A model generated the notes under the pieces. That model was not told where the DNA came from and made no database searches. It was given only the letters and a program-made list of their open reading frames with translations. From contig NC_134515.1 of the NCBI RefSeq assembly GCF_027942865.1, positions 13,803,227 to 13,867,226 on the forward strand: a DNA stretch of 64,000 bases, in the 5' to 3' direction. The DNA comes from Odontesthes bonariensis (Eukaryota > Chordata > Actinopteri > Atheriniformes > Atherinopsidae). Below are positions 26,701-38,684 of the stretch, in pieces. The translations under genes were made by a program, and so were the position numbers. Numbering within the stretch: the stretch's first letter is position 1; the number at the start of each line of letters is the position of its first letter.

Positions 26701-29700
26701 TGTCACTGAGACTGTCTGGAAGTCATTGTAGCCAATGTTATTGTGATGATAAAGTATGCTTGAGCTTTGTTTCCCAGTAAAACTACTTTGTGAAACCTCC
26801 CTATTTTGGGACTCAATAACTGTGTTTTTGTGAAAGCAAATCCAAACATAATTTGCGTGATGTCGCTACACTTGATTTATCTGTTTGTTTTGGCTGCAAA
26901 CATACCCTTAATATTTATTTGACATTTTTAAGTCTGTTTCTATCTCTGAAGCAGCTATAATATGTGACTTCTTGAATGATTAATCTAGAACTCAAAGATG
27001 AACTCGGTGCCTGGTCGACTCAAAAATGCCCCCACTGCTTCTCCTTGTGTGCTTTATCACACAATTTCCCTGCTGTGATGATTACATTTTATCTCGTCTA
27101 TTTCAGGAAAAAAAGCACTCGCATGATTTAACTAAATGTTTTCATTGTTGCTTCTCATTTCTCCTCCTGAGATGAATCTGACACACTTTCTTATTCTGCA
27201 TCCAGGAGCAGTTCTCACAGGTGCTGGACGCCATGTTTGAGTTGAAGGTTCAGCCCCAGGAACACGTCATTGACCAGGGAGATGATGGAGACAACTTCTA
27301 TGTCATAGAGAGGTAGGAGGCAGACACCCCTGCTGAGTCATTCAAACTGGGTCAGTTTGTTGATGCAAACACGGCCTGTTCACTTTAGTGAGTTTGGATG
27401 CCAATAAGGTCAAAGTTCAACATGTTTTATAGTGTAATTGTGTCAAAAAACAAGAGTGACGCATGTATGCAAATTGATTTTGTGTTTATTAGTATTATAC
27501 TGGACAATGTGACACATTGGAATAACTGTTAACTATAGTAATTTATTACCAAACTCCTGCAGTGCTGCAGTATATAGCTTTAGTATGCAAGTCATTTGGG
27601 TCATTTCACTTTTTTGTAGGAGACTGTTCTTTCTTTGTGATGGGGTTTAATTAAATTACAATGTTGGAAAATGCACTTTAATTTACATGCATACATGAAT
27701 AAACCAAAACTGTCACAGTGTTTATATGTATAAGTGGCTAAATGGCTGCTTTTATTACAGTAATGCTGCAATTAATGTAATGGGTAAAAATTTGGAGCAC
27801 AGGTCTTTGTATTTAGCACTTGTGTTGATCATGTTGAGGCTTACATGTGTGCGTCTGTATCCATGTATATGGAGCACCTGTGGAGTGTGTGATTTTTCTC
27901 TTCCACGTTGCTTGTGAAAACCTCGTGTGTACACGGGTATTTTACAGGGCAGGTGTTGTTGATTCGGTCTGAATAAGGCGTTAAGTTGGAGGAACATTCA
28001 AATCACCCTTAGTATTGTAGTCGGTACAAAAGATGGACACTTCTATAATGGAAGATTGTGATTGTTTATCAGGCTGTAAGTCGTTGTACTAATTGCTTGA
28101 AGGTAAGTTTATTACTTTCAAATTGCCGCAGCTTGGATAAGCTACTGTGTTGATATTCAGGATGGCACTGCATTAAAGAATTTTAATTTCTTTGTGTTAG
28201 TAATGTACATATGTGTTTACTTTCTTTTATAAGATAAATATGTAAATAAATATGTATATAGCTTTTAGCTTATTCCAATTGAAAGGGAACGGATTCGCAC
28301 GTGTTTGGCTGGTGTCTGGTCATTGTTTGTCTTCCAATTGCCATTCTTTCTTGGCTGACATATCAGCTCAGTACAATGTTTTAGCTCCACTTGGGCAGTG
28401 TCTCCATCTGCTTACACACTTTCTAACACAGCACGCTCCTGCTCGCTGTACGACACATGCAATGACCTTTAAGAGCAGCACGCCCGCCTGATGATATATT
28501 ATCCTGGGGTTTTCCGTGGCCTGTACAAAGTCTAAGTGGTAGCTAATGTCATCCGTAGGGTGGGATGCTAACGTGGACACACAAAGAGACGGAGGATTTA
28601 ACAAAAGAATAAAAGCAGGAAGGAAACTGGAATACAGTAACACATTGTTAAAGTGTTTCCTATTTCTTCTTTTATTAAGTAACAGAGCCTTATTTACACC
28701 TCCTCCTGCTTTCAAAGTGTTTCATAATTTTTATTGAACAACTTTAAACCAGACTCGGTTGTCTCCGCAGACAGTTTACTATAAATGGCGCGTATTGCGA
28801 TGTTGGTCTTGCCAGCCTGTGTGCTACTATTTGGCAAGAGCTCACTTCACTGAAGAATAAACAGTCCTGCTCTGAGGCCTATAAGGCAGGAAGAAGCTGG
28901 AAATACTTCATTACCCCTCGGGGACAAGGCGTAAAAACATGGCATGCAAGATGTTAGACGGATCACTGTTGTAAAATAAAATGCCACAGATATAATTGTC
29001 AAATTAAATATTAAAGGAGCTAGGCTTTTGGATTTCTGATACGAAATCAATGTGTTCTTCCTTAGGTACGGTTTACAGCATTACATTTTCTGATTCTGAA
29101 AGCCGATACTGCATTTTCTATCTTGGGGTGTTAAATATCACTCAAGTAAATGACCGAGTGTGCAATAGTCAGAAAATCATTAAACATTCACACATATCCT
29201 CAGTGCAGCAGGAAACATACAGATGTGCTCCACCACGTTACACATGAGGTCATTTTACAACAGAGTTCATTGATGATGGCGGAGTTGTTTCATTCATGTG
29301 AAAGGGTTTGCTCAAACACAAGATCAAACAATCTTGGGCCTCCCCTTACATTGGCTCTAGCAGATTTATTGTTTGAAATTTATTGCTGAACTCGGCTTTC
29401 ACTGCTGCTTTCTGTGCTAAATAAATGGTGAGCAGCGCAGCACAACGGGGGCATATAAAAGAGTCTTCACTAACCTCAGATAGCTGACAGCACAAGTGAT
29501 AGCCGTCCCCCATATTCATGGTAATCCAGTCAAAGTAAGCTAATACTCCCCTCCTCGCAGCCAATGAGAGGGAAGGCTATTTTACAAAGTGACTGGTTAA
29601 TCCCGCCAGGCAACATCTATGCAAATTACCTTTCTTATGTATAATCCCGTCCAGAGAATGAGGACGGCAGAGCTGCTCTGCTGAGGTATTACACCATTAG

Positions 29701-32700
29701 CCAAGTATGCATCTGTACTCTGTGAGGTTTCTGTTTTCTATAAAGGGTCTTCTTTGAGATTTCCACATATACAACAGTTTTAACAAACAAGCTAAACTGT
29801 TCTCACCTAGGATATAATAAAGCTCAGTCACACACCAAGTCAGCTATTTTGTGCTGATTGAACACGGTCCTATCCAGGAACCACAGATAATCTGAAACTT
29901 GAAGTATTTCTACCAGACAGAGTAGGTCAATAAAAGTCTTCTTTTTTCTTCTTTTTTTTTTTTTTCTAACTCCCTTTCCCTTTCATCTCGGTAGGGGTTT
30001 GTTTGACATCGTGGTATCGGGAGTATGCGTGGGTCACTATAACAATAAGGGCAGCTTTGGGGAGCTGGCACTCATGTACAACACGCCACGGGCCGCCACC
30101 ATCGTAGCCACCCAGGAGGGATCGCTATGGGGCCTGGTAAGAACACACATTTGAAGAGACAAATAAACAACCCAACCAGCATATTTATGAGATATTATGG
30201 AATTTGAATGAGTAAATTGCACACCTCATCATTTAGCCATGTGCAAATATTTAAAGCTCTGTTTTGAGCCCTTTCCACCTCAAGTTATTTCTTTATTACC
30301 ATTTATTGTACTGTGAATAGTTTCTTTCACATAATTGAATTCAGTGAGCTGTGACGCTCGGATATGTTAAGAATGGAGTCCTGTAATCTATGAATGGAAC
30401 CAGCCCCACTGCTCTGATGCTTCGTGCTGCTGCAGCGCCTCCTGATGGCCAAACTGAGGAAGACAAGAGTCAAACATCCTGAGAGGAGATGTTTGTCTAC
30501 TTTCATTTATTTATTTTCTTTCCTAGGACCGTGCTACATTTCGGAGGCTCATTGTGAAGAACAATGCCAAGAAGAGGAGGATGTACGAGACTTTCATTGA
30601 ATCTGTGCCCTTACTCAAAACACTGGAGGTGAGTTTATGTGATTGATCATTTTATCCCCTGTGGAGATTAGATGTGAGTTTCTCTTATATTTTTCTGGAT
30701 TGAAACCTAACTTTTATTTGTCCAAAACATTCTATTCATTCATTTACATTTGAAAGAATTGAAAGTTCTAAACTTAAAGATGAGGTTTATATCTTTGATC
30801 AAAAGTAAGTGTTGATTGATTGGTTACCACACACTGATCACTGGACTGCTGGGGCTGAAGTAAGAGTTAACCTTGCCAGAGTCAGCACGAGTTATCATTG
30901 ATACAACCCTGACTGCTCCCACAAGTTCAGTTTTCTCTGTGTTTTTGTTTTTGTGACCTCCCTGTTTTTATTTTTCCCTGCTCAGGCAACGGAGAGGATG
31001 AAGATAGTGGATGTAGTAGGAATGAGGCAGTTCTCAGATGCCGAGCGCATCATCTCACAGGTGAAACATTGCACACTTATGTCAAGTTTCTACATGTGTG
31101 TATATAACATTATATAGTTTCAGTACATTTATAATCGTGTGTTCTGTGTATCCTCAGGGAGACAAGGCTGACTGCTTCTACATTGTAGAATCTGGGGAGG
31201 TGAAGATCATGATGAAGAGTAAAGTAAGATTCTCATCCTCACCACCTTTATTTGTTTGCTGCTGCTCTACATTTGAATTTACAGCCATGCTGAGATCCTG
31301 ATGAGAACTGCTAAATTGTTTTTATTGATTCAAGACCAGAACAATGACAACCCACACGGATCTAACAGTCTGCAAAAGAGTTTTCTGGTTTTGCCTAGCA
31401 ACAGCGAGTGCTTCTCGCTGGGGACGGGGGACGGGGGGCGGGGGGCAGGAGGCACTCTGGGGCTCCTAACCTTTTATCCCGTTCTCTGCTCCCTCAATGC
31501 AGACGAAGGCCGACCATGCAGATAATGCGGAGGTGGAGATAACACGCTGTAGCAGGGGTCAGTACTTTGGGGAACTGGCCTTGGTCACTAACAAGCCCAG
31601 GGCTGCCTCAGCCTACGCAGTGGGAGATGTCAAATGTTTGGGTAAGACGAAACACATTTGGACACACGTTAATACAAATGAGCTTCAGCGCTAATCCTGC
31701 ACACAAGGAGACTGATTGTGAAGTGTGTGTGTGTGTGTGTGTGTGTGTGTACAAAGTAGCTTCATGACAAATCTAAATGTCCAAAAAGGAAAGTGATAAC
31801 CATCACCTAAAACTGGAGTGTTAAAATGCTCAATGAAATCCATTTTGAACCTGTTTGTTACATTTTGACAAATTACTTATTAATAAAACTTCATGTGAAA
31901 CTGAGAACTGCTGATAGTTTGTCATATGATATCGAGTGGCAATCGAGTTGTGATGAAATCCTAACAGTTGTTTACCTCCTCTGCTGTCACCTTGTAGGTT
32001 TTGTTGATTGGAGGTTGTTCTGTAATGATTTTGTTTTTAAAGCGGGTGCTCTAATTCAGGCTCGACAGCGGATGAGCAGCTCTTGAGTTATGAAAGATTA
32101 ACAGGATTTTCACAGCTGTGGTTGGGCTTCTGTCACCCCTCCTCTGTAGTTGTGAAATCTGTTTACACCCTTATTTATTTATTTGTTGGTTTATTTGATT
32201 TATCTTTAGCTCCAATTACAGCTTTTGTTGAGTCATTCAGGCTGTTTTGTGTTGGTAGATGCCATGTCACATGGCCTCACTGTGTGTTCCCCCATCTTTT
32301 CTTCTTAAGTGCCATGTATGCACGTGTTTTTCCTGCATATACAGCATACCTGTCAGTCTTGTCTTTTGAAGCACATTGTTTATTGACAGCACTGCATCCT
32401 GTCTGCAATAAGTGTGGTTATTAAGGCAGAGAATATGCTATTCAGGCTTACTGTAGAGACATAGACTGTTGTGCTCTCATCATTCTCACCCACATGAACA
32501 GGATTTAATGACTCTTCTGGGGCCTTTTTGGGATGTCCAGAACATTTAATTCCATTATCCTGAGTCTGAAGCAGGCTGCTGGACCTTGTTACTATTTCAT
32601 AGAAAATATCTCACTCGTGATTCAACTCATTCCTTCACTTTTGGTCCAGAAAGAAGAAGAGTGTGGTTCAAGCAGGACTCTTGTGAGAGCTCAGCTTTTC

Positions 32701-33533
32701 CAGCTTGGTGTGTCTCAGTCATTCTGATATATGCTCTCCTACCGTCAACCAATACTGCTCCATTAATGTTTTATTAAAGACTCTCTTGGGGAAAAACCAC
32801 ACCTCTTAGCATGTTGCCAGCTTTGAATTATGATTATGAATCCTCTGGGAGGTATTTGATCATTGTTAGAATGACTTATTAGTCTCTATGTGGATCAATC
32901 TATGCCAACCCAATGTACAATCCCAGTGCAGGTCTTTTGAATGAGAGGCTTAATATAAGGAATACTTTATACAGAAATTATGTCAAAAGTAATGCGGTCC
33001 AGTTTGCCAACAGGAGGCTCTTTCTCTGCTGTAAACCGCCATTTTATTCACCCTTTCTCCAGGCAAATATACACCAGCTTCTGTTGCTTAAAGGACTCTT
33101 TGATGAATGCAAATATTGGCAAAGTTATCCACCACTGAATGTGCTTAGCCTCTTCAGTATAGATTTCAACCCAATCCAGAATGAAATGCAAGAATCATGA
33201 GCCTTGAAATTATTCCGAACAAAAATTCTTAACTAAATCTTTTTAACTCAGTTGAGACAAACTAGGAACTATGAGGTTAGGTGGCGAGCATTCAGCAATA
33301 ATTAACGGTCAGTGACCGTTAAACATAACAGGTGATCGTTTCGATTTCTAACATATTTTTTATGTACCTGAGCAACTGAAATGAATTGTATAACTTCTGT
33401 TTTCGCAGTAATAGACGTGCAGGCGTTTGAGCGCCTCCTGGGCTCCTGTAAGGAGATCATGAAGAGGAACATTTCCCACTATGAAGAGCAGCTGGTGGCT
33501 CTGTTCGGCTCCAGCATGGACCTGAGAGACTGA
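20720..33533 (+). CDS. prkar2a: cAMP-dependent protein kinase type II-alpha regulatory subunit (5' exon missing from window)
   Basis: The product is the RII subunit that holds the PKA catalytic subunit inactive until cAMP binds. Nine GT-AG exons join in frame: 20720-20755, 26288-26424, 27206-27312, 29995-30136, 30527-30628, 30986-31060, 31158-31223, 31503-31641 and 33409-33533 (TGA 33531-33533). They encode about 308 residues; about 95 N-terminal residues (dimerisation/docking domain for AKAPs) are not in the window. The first, 36-nt exon carries the RRVS inhibitor/autophosphorylation site. The cAMP-binding cassettes are [14 protein letters not shown] (domain A, exon from 29995) and [14 protein letters not shown] (domain B, exon from 31503), with the conserved Glu and Arg in both. 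The segment [21 protein letters not shown] is near-identical to mammalian [13 protein letters not shown] favours alpha, while ESGEVKI and EEQLVALFG are also beta-like. Synteny with amt, naa80 and hyal3 supports prkar2a. Domain A has a loop about four residues shorter than human RII-alpha. Confidence 0.93.
20756..26287 (+). other. prkar2a: prkar2a intron after the inhibitor-site exon
   Basis: The intron begins GTAAGA and ends in a CAG acceptor. It contains a decayed Tc1-like element at 25197-26165. No exon or other feature was recognised in the remainder. Confidence 0.8.
25197..26165 (+). mobile_element. Decayed Tc1-like DNA transposon (non-functional)
   Basis: It starts near CCAAAAAGGTTGAGATGGAG and contains words typical of a very common fish repeat (CAATGCAATGCTTTCCAAAT; GGCAGAGTCTTATAAGTAAA). 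Short in-frame pieces resemble a Tc1-type helix-turn-helix ([10 protein letters not shown]) and a transposase C-terminal piece ([19 protein letters not shown] at about 25894-25950), but stops and frameshifts break the frame throughout. A reverse-oriented relative lies at 55975-56975 and repeats the RQEWD..P.VQQ peptide. The superfamily assignment is from memory. Confidence 0.65.
27313..29994 (+). other. prkar2a: prkar2a intron between the two exons of CNB domain A
   Basis: Donor GTAGGA and acceptor GGTAG. No repeat family was recognised. A patch at 29440-29630 holds a TATA-like CATATAAAAG, a CCAATGAG box and an octamer ATGCAAAT (29619-29626). Nothing else was seen. Confidence 0.75.
31420..31445 (+). 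other. G-quadruplex motif in prkar2a intron, 58 nt before an exon
   Basis: Four G-runs of 4, 5, 6 and 6 bases are separated by AC, AC and C on the transcribed-sense strand. It lies in the 279-nt intron between exons 31158-31223 and 31503-31641. Confidence 0.85.
31642..33408 (+). other. prkar2a: Last prkar2a intron
   Basis: Donor GTAAGA and acceptor TTTTCGCAG. Contains a (GT)n tract at 31723-31750; no other feature was recognised. Confidence 0.8.
31723..31750. repeat. (GT)n microsatellite
   Basis: About 14 GT units, roughly 80 nt after the donor of the exon ending at 31641. Confidence 0.95.
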
Positions 33534-33560
33534 GCCTCCCACACCACCCTCCGTGCCTTC

Positions 33561-33610
<50 letters not shown>

Positions 33611-34770
33611 ACATATGTCCTCACCCACATCGAGCAGCAGCTGTATGGACTCAAGCTTTACACAGATGGAAGGTGTACTTGTCTCACCTGCAGGTACATA
33701 AATCCTCAGAGTTTGAACACACTCAGCCTCTCGCACTGGCATGCACACACAGACATCTGTGTTAGGCACTGAGAGACGTACACTTCACTTAGTCCGCTCA
33801 CCCCTGAGCACATAATAACTCGACAAATTCCTTGATAAGCTGACTTTGGTTTGATACACACACGCACACACACACACACACAGACCAACCCAGCTAAAGG
33901 CCACGCACCTCATGGCTTGAGCCAGCTTCAACCTCTCAGTATGAATGTCTTTGCTGCAGTGACCTTAATACAGGTGAAGCAGTGTAGGGACATAAAGTAC
34001 GCACACACTCCATACACACCTTTGAAAACACGTCCTCATGCTTCGTGTGTGCAGGCTTTACATTCACATGAGCACTTGAACAACTCAGAGTTGTTCGACG
34101 CCTCGGCCAAGGACACATCAACACAGAGGCACACACGCACTGGGTTCCAGGTACAGACGCTTAAAAACACAACCACACCTGCAAAAACACACACATGATG
34201 GAGACAAAAACTTTGAAAGTCTGAAAGTAAAAATGGGGGGAAAAGAAGAAGAAGAAAAAAAAAAAAAGAGTAAAGTTTAAAGAAGACATAAGTTTTAGAA
34301 ACATTTTATGAAGATAAAAAAAAACAGAAGCTTTGATAAAAAATATTATTTAAATAAAATGAAAAAGTGTTTCCTCTTTGGGAGGCTCGGGTGCAGAACT
34401 TTGTGAGTGCGCTCCATGTTCTTCCTCTACTGTTGGTTGAGTTGAGTTAGTGCTGGTGATTATTTCAGTACCACAGAGGAAGCCGTAAAAACAATAACCC
34501 TACGTTTTCTGGGCCATCGTTATCCTGTCATGGACGCCACACTTCATTGTACTGAATTAATTATTATTAATGTATTGTTATTATATATTCTTTTTTTTTC
34601 CTTTGGTTTGCTTTATTTTGACCAGTTCTTGATAAAAATTCACAGTCCATCTCTTACAAAATGTAAAAAGTGAAAAAAAAATTCTAATAAAACATATTAG
34701 TGCTTCATTCTCCTTGATTATCCTTGAATGAGTTGTCCTGGATTTTAAAAAAAAGAAGTAAGAAAATAAA
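33534..34770 (+). other. prkar2a: prkar2a 3' UTR with alternative polyadenylation signals
   Basis: After the stop there are a (CA)n tract at 33565-33604, further CA-rich stretches to about 34200 and A-rich sequence. AATAAA hexamers at 34353-34358 and 34765-34770 offer a short and a long 3' end. The UTR extent is inferred from these signals only. Confidence 0.6.
33565..33604. repeat. (CA)n microsatellite in prkar2a 3' UTR
   Basis: About 20 CA units, starting 32 nt after the stop codon. Confidence 0.95.
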
Positions 34771-35524
34771 GTGAACATTTTGGTAAAAGTCTTGCGTCTG
34801 TCATTTATTTTTTTTAATTTTTTTAGATGTCCTCTCCGCGCATTGGATGGAAAAAGTAACAGAGACCTTGTTGTTGACAGTAAATATGAGGTTATTGGAG
34901 GTTGTTACAGGTTTGCTGTTTTCTTTTCTTTATTTTTGGACAAATGATCCAAAAGGGATGTTATCGGGGCTGCTCCACAGCTACTGTATGTTGGTTTCTC
35001 TGTTTTCACATTCCAAAAACTGCGTGTACACAATGTTCGTTTGAGTTAACAGTAACTTTTGAAACCCAGCGTTTGTCAAGCGAAACATCAAACGACGGAC
35101 CTCTTTGAACTGTGGATCCGTTCATTTTATACCCAAAGTACAGAGCGAGGCCGTTCTTGTACTCATGCCAAGTTGCATTTCCCTTTCCACTGTGCCGTCC
35201 TGTCGGTGTGAGACGACATCTGGGTCTGTCTGTGAGGTGTAAGACATTTAGAAAATATTTCTGCCATTTCAACAGATGATGAAAATACAAGTGGAATGTT
35301 CTGATGTTTTTTTGTTTTTTAAAGTCGACACTTATTTAAGATGGTGATTTGAACATTCTGACATCCTGTTGTCATATTTGGAAATGCCATTTTTGTGTCA
35401 TAAGACTGCACAATAAGTGAGATCGTTGATCTGTAAATGAGCATGTTTCACTTGGTTTTTGTCAGAAACTTCAAATATTTATGTATATATCTGTATCAAT
35501 TGCCCAAAAGTCTGAGTTTAAGCA
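34771..35524. other. Intergenic stretch, nothing recognised
   Basis: AT-rich sequence downstream of the last prkar2a polyadenylation signal. No gene or repeat family was recognised. Confidence 0.6.
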
Positions 35525-35705
35525 CCATCCATCCAACCATTTTCAATCCAATTTAAGGTTGCAGGGATGCTGGAGCCTATCCCAGCTGTCATTGGGGCGA
35601 GAGGCAGGCTACACCCTAAACAGGTCGCCAGTCCATCACAGGGCCACACAGACAAACAAAACAAACAACCCTCCACGCTCAAACTCACCCCTAGGGTCAA
35701 ATTAG
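35525..35705 (-). mobile_element. Truncated tRNA-derived SINE, minus strand
   Basis: Contains CCATCCATCC at the left and the phrases GGAGCCTATCCCAGCTGTCA and CAGGTCGCCAGTCCATCACA, shared almost word for word with the fuller copy at 36938-37270. The tRNA-like head that would lie to the right is missing, so this is a 5'-truncated insertion on the minus strand. Confidence 0.75.
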
Positions 35706-35849
35706 AGTCAGTTGCGGCACCAGTTAATAGGAAATGTATAAAAAAAAAAACACATTCTTTGAATGTAGCTATTTTCATACATATTTAACCACTTCACCTA
35801 ATTTTATATCCAGTACACCATGTTTACTGTTCAAAATTATTCCTTCAGA

Positions 35850-36937
35850 CATGGTCAAATTTGTTGGTGCCCTTCCACAATCATCGAAGACACTCAACTT
35901 ATCTCTGAAATGGCTTAAAACTGAGCACAGCTTAGTGGCGTCCCATACTGTTTATTCAACATTTAACACAAATCGGATTGCTTTTGATTATTTATTCAGT
36001 TGAGTGTTTTAAATAATTATGGACAAAAAAAAAAAAGATGGCACCCCTAAGTTTGATATTTTGTGGCGCCACCTTTTGCAGCAATCGCTGCCAACAAGCG
36101 ATCTCTGCACTTCACAATGAGCCGTCTGCGGTAGCCAGAAGGTGGTTTGGCTCATTCTTCCTGAGCAAACTGCTTAAGCTACATGGGGTTTGAAGGGTGG
36201 CGTCTCCTCGCTGTATTTTTCAGATCTTTCCATGGGTGTTCATTAGGACTAAGATGTGGGCTCATGAAGGGTCATTTAAGAAAAGTGCAATGTTTTTTTC
36301 TTTCCGTTTTGTTTTTTCTCAGCCATTATTTTTAATGTTTTTAGCTGTTTGTTCTGGATCTTTATCCTGTTGGAGGACCCATGACCTGAGGCTGAGCTGT
36401 CTGAAAACTGGGCAACATATTTCACTCCAGGACACCCAGGCAGTCTGGAGATTTCATTGTGCCCTGCACAGATTGAAGTTTTTCCGAAGCATAGAGCTGA
36501 TGTGACCAGCTGAAAAGCTCCAGTTTTGTCTTACCAGTCCAAAGTACATTCTCCCAGAGGGTTTTGGGCTTGTTAACATGCCTTTTGGCGAATTCCTGGG
36601 GTTGCAGTTCCCTTTTGCGTCCACATCCAGCTGCTTGGAGATGTTCTTATAGCCTTTACTTTTAACATGCGCATCTATATTCTTCTTTCTGAGCTCTTGA
36701 GACAGCTCTCTCTCTTTTGCTTTCTCTGGCCCATGTTCAGTGTGGTACCGAAAATGATACCAAACTACACAGTAGCATGTTTCTGTCCCCTTTAAATAGA
36801 CTGAAGGGCTGATGAAAAGCTTGAAGGCACTTGTGATACTAAAAGAATAAACACTTGGCTTGAAAATTACTATAAACATGAAACGTGACTGTAATGCTAT
36901 AGGATTAATAGTCTCTTCAGGGGGGCCAACAAATCTG
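35850..36937 (-). mobile_element. Broken Tc1-like transposon, minus strand
   Basis: The ends are inverted relatives: AAATTTGTTGGTGCCCTT at the left, and at the right (reverse-complemented) CAGATTTGTTGGCCCCCC. On the minus strand, a 162-residue open frame (36942-36454) contains an N-terminal helix-turn-helix-like stretch (LSQELRKKNIDAHVKSKGYK) typical of Tc1 transposases. Further along, a QQDKDPEQTAKN-like piece recalls the catalytic QDNDPKHTAK region. The piece ending AAIAAKGGATKYQT recalls the C-terminus of the family. Stops, frameshifts and a central deletion show it is dead. Confidence 0.75.
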
Positions 36938-37270
36938 TCCATCCATTTTCTATACCTGCTTAATCCAACTCAGGTTTACAGGGGGCTGGAGCCTATCCCA
37001 GCTGTCATTGGGGCGAGAGGCAGGTTACACCCTGGACAGGTCGCCAGTCCATCACAGGGCCACACAGAGATAAACAAAACAAACAACCCTCCATGCTCAC
37101 ACTCACCCCTAGGATTAAATTAGAGTCAACAGTTAATCTGACATGCGTGTTTTTGGGTGGTGGGAGGAAGCCGGAGTACCTGGAGAGAACCCACACATAC
37201 ATGCAAACTCCAAACAGAAAACCCCAGCCAGGATTCGTAGCAGGAACCCTCTTGCTGTGAGGCGACTGTA
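36938..37270 (-). mobile_element. tRNA-derived SINE, nearly full length, minus strand
   Basis: On the minus strand the tRNA-like head is at the right end (around 37225-37270, reverse complement of GGATTCGTAGCAGGAACC...CTGTGAGGCGACTGTACTAA). The body includes GGAGGAAGCCGGAGTACCTG and CTATCCCAGCTGTCATTGGG, and the tail is a CCATCCATTTTC run at the left. It abuts the right end of the Tc1-like element. Fragments of the same family occur at 35525, in the tandem array, at 43270 and in the naa80 3' UTR. Confidence 0.75.
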
Positions 37271-37429
37271 CTAATTTTAGCATATCTTTTTAAAATAAAC
37301 AACATGTATTTCTTTTCACATATATTTTTGGCTTACTCTGTCACATACTAAATACATGGCAGGTATACATTAGACAATTGCTTTTTAAGAGAACTGTTTT
37401 TCAGGAGAAATGAAGCATTGTTTCAGAGA

Positions 37430-37742
37430 TGCGTAAGGTTACCGCGCCTGTATTATGGCAGATGGCGTTTGTGTCCTTTTGTAATACCCCTCCCTTCCGC
37501 AGGGGGGCAGTCATGAGATCGCTGATCTGAGAAAGGATCACGAGCAACATTTCCCCCCGTTACAGACCCAGCAGTGTTTGACGGTCGGGAACTGACTCCA
37601 GAGCAGACATTGTGGACGGTTTATCAGCTGTTGTGGCTGTGTAGTAAGAGTTAAAGCTGACCGCAGATCAGTTGTGAGTCAAACCCGTGCGCTTTCGCAG
37701 GAGGACGAGCACCGGCGTCAAACCGCGAGACTAAAAATGTAG
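37430..37742 (+). promoter_or_regulatory. CpG-rich island with exon-like 3' edge (possible promoter/first exon)
   Basis: About twenty CpGs occur in roughly 300 bp, in strong contrast to the CpG-poor flanks. It contains CAGATGGCG (YY1-like) and ends at a good donor, ATGTAG then GTAACA at 37743. It lies 2.7 kb after the last prkar2a polyadenylation signal and 9 kb before naa80. It could be a distal naa80 first exon, a separate non-coding transcript, or a decayed element. No protein was recognised. Confidence 0.35.
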
Positions 37743-38169
37743 GTAACATTACAGTGTGGTAAAACTGTTGCACTTTTCTGTAGAATAGAGGGTAAATAAA
37801 TAACAGCTACTTATATATAACCAGGACCACTGCCCTTTATTCACTGCTGAGAATCAATGACGAGGCTGGCATGCATGCATACATGTGGCGGCTCATTTCT
37901 ATACGCTTACCTTAAAAGGAAATGTAAGACAGCAGTTTATCAGATCAGAGAGTGTAAAAGCTTTGCTGTCTGTGTGGAGGGTCATGAACAATTATTTTCT
38001 GATAGCTAACAGGACCACACAATGCTAAAAGCTGGATGTATGCAGTGTTACAACAGTTCAGACGACAGAAAAGATGTAATGTTTGAGAAATCACCAGACT
38101 TATCTGGAAATGTATTAATTTAATTTAAAAATGATAAAGGGACAAAATATGATATCTCACAGCCCTGAT

Positions 38170-38184
38170 TTATATATCTATATA

Positions 38185-38229
<45 letters not shown>
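38170..38229. repeat. (TA)n microsatellite
   Basis: About 28 TA units preceded by TATATC variants. Confidence 0.95.
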
Positions 38230-38233
<4 letters not shown>

Positions 38234-38684
38234 GATACATGTTGTGGAGCATCAGTTGTAGATTTTGTTCTAGGAAACGACAGACATTGAAGTGCCTTTT
38301 CTTTACTGTAAGTTGTAAATGTTATTTTGGAAAACCAGACAAGCAAGAGTGTTTCAGTCAAAACGAAGGAAACGTCTCAAAGAAATTGGAAGTATTTGCT
38401 GTATTAAAATGATCACACCTTCTTCTTTATTAGTACACATCTAGTAAGAGGGGCCGAACAGGGATTCACCGGCTTGATCTCCTACATGTAACTTCTTTGG
38501 TGTCTACTGCGCATGTGCGATGTGTTTATTACTTTTTATGAAAGCGAACATTTATTTAAGTTAGAAACCTATGGTCACTGTTCCGAAGTAATCTGCATTT
38601 GTTCCTGTAGATTAAGGTTACAAAAGAGAAAAATACTAGATAGGAATTACTTTTGTCGTGACTGGTCGGATCAAAGATATATAT

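Noticed and set aside
33360..33769. Frames rich in Cys-Val or Thr-His around the prkar2a stop
   Set aside because: Translations of the (CA)n microsatellite in the 3' UTR.
36454..36942. 162-codon minus-strand frame considered as a host gene
   Set aside because: Its N-terminal helix-turn-helix-like stretch and inverted ends identify it as a Tc1-like transposase remnant, not a host gene.
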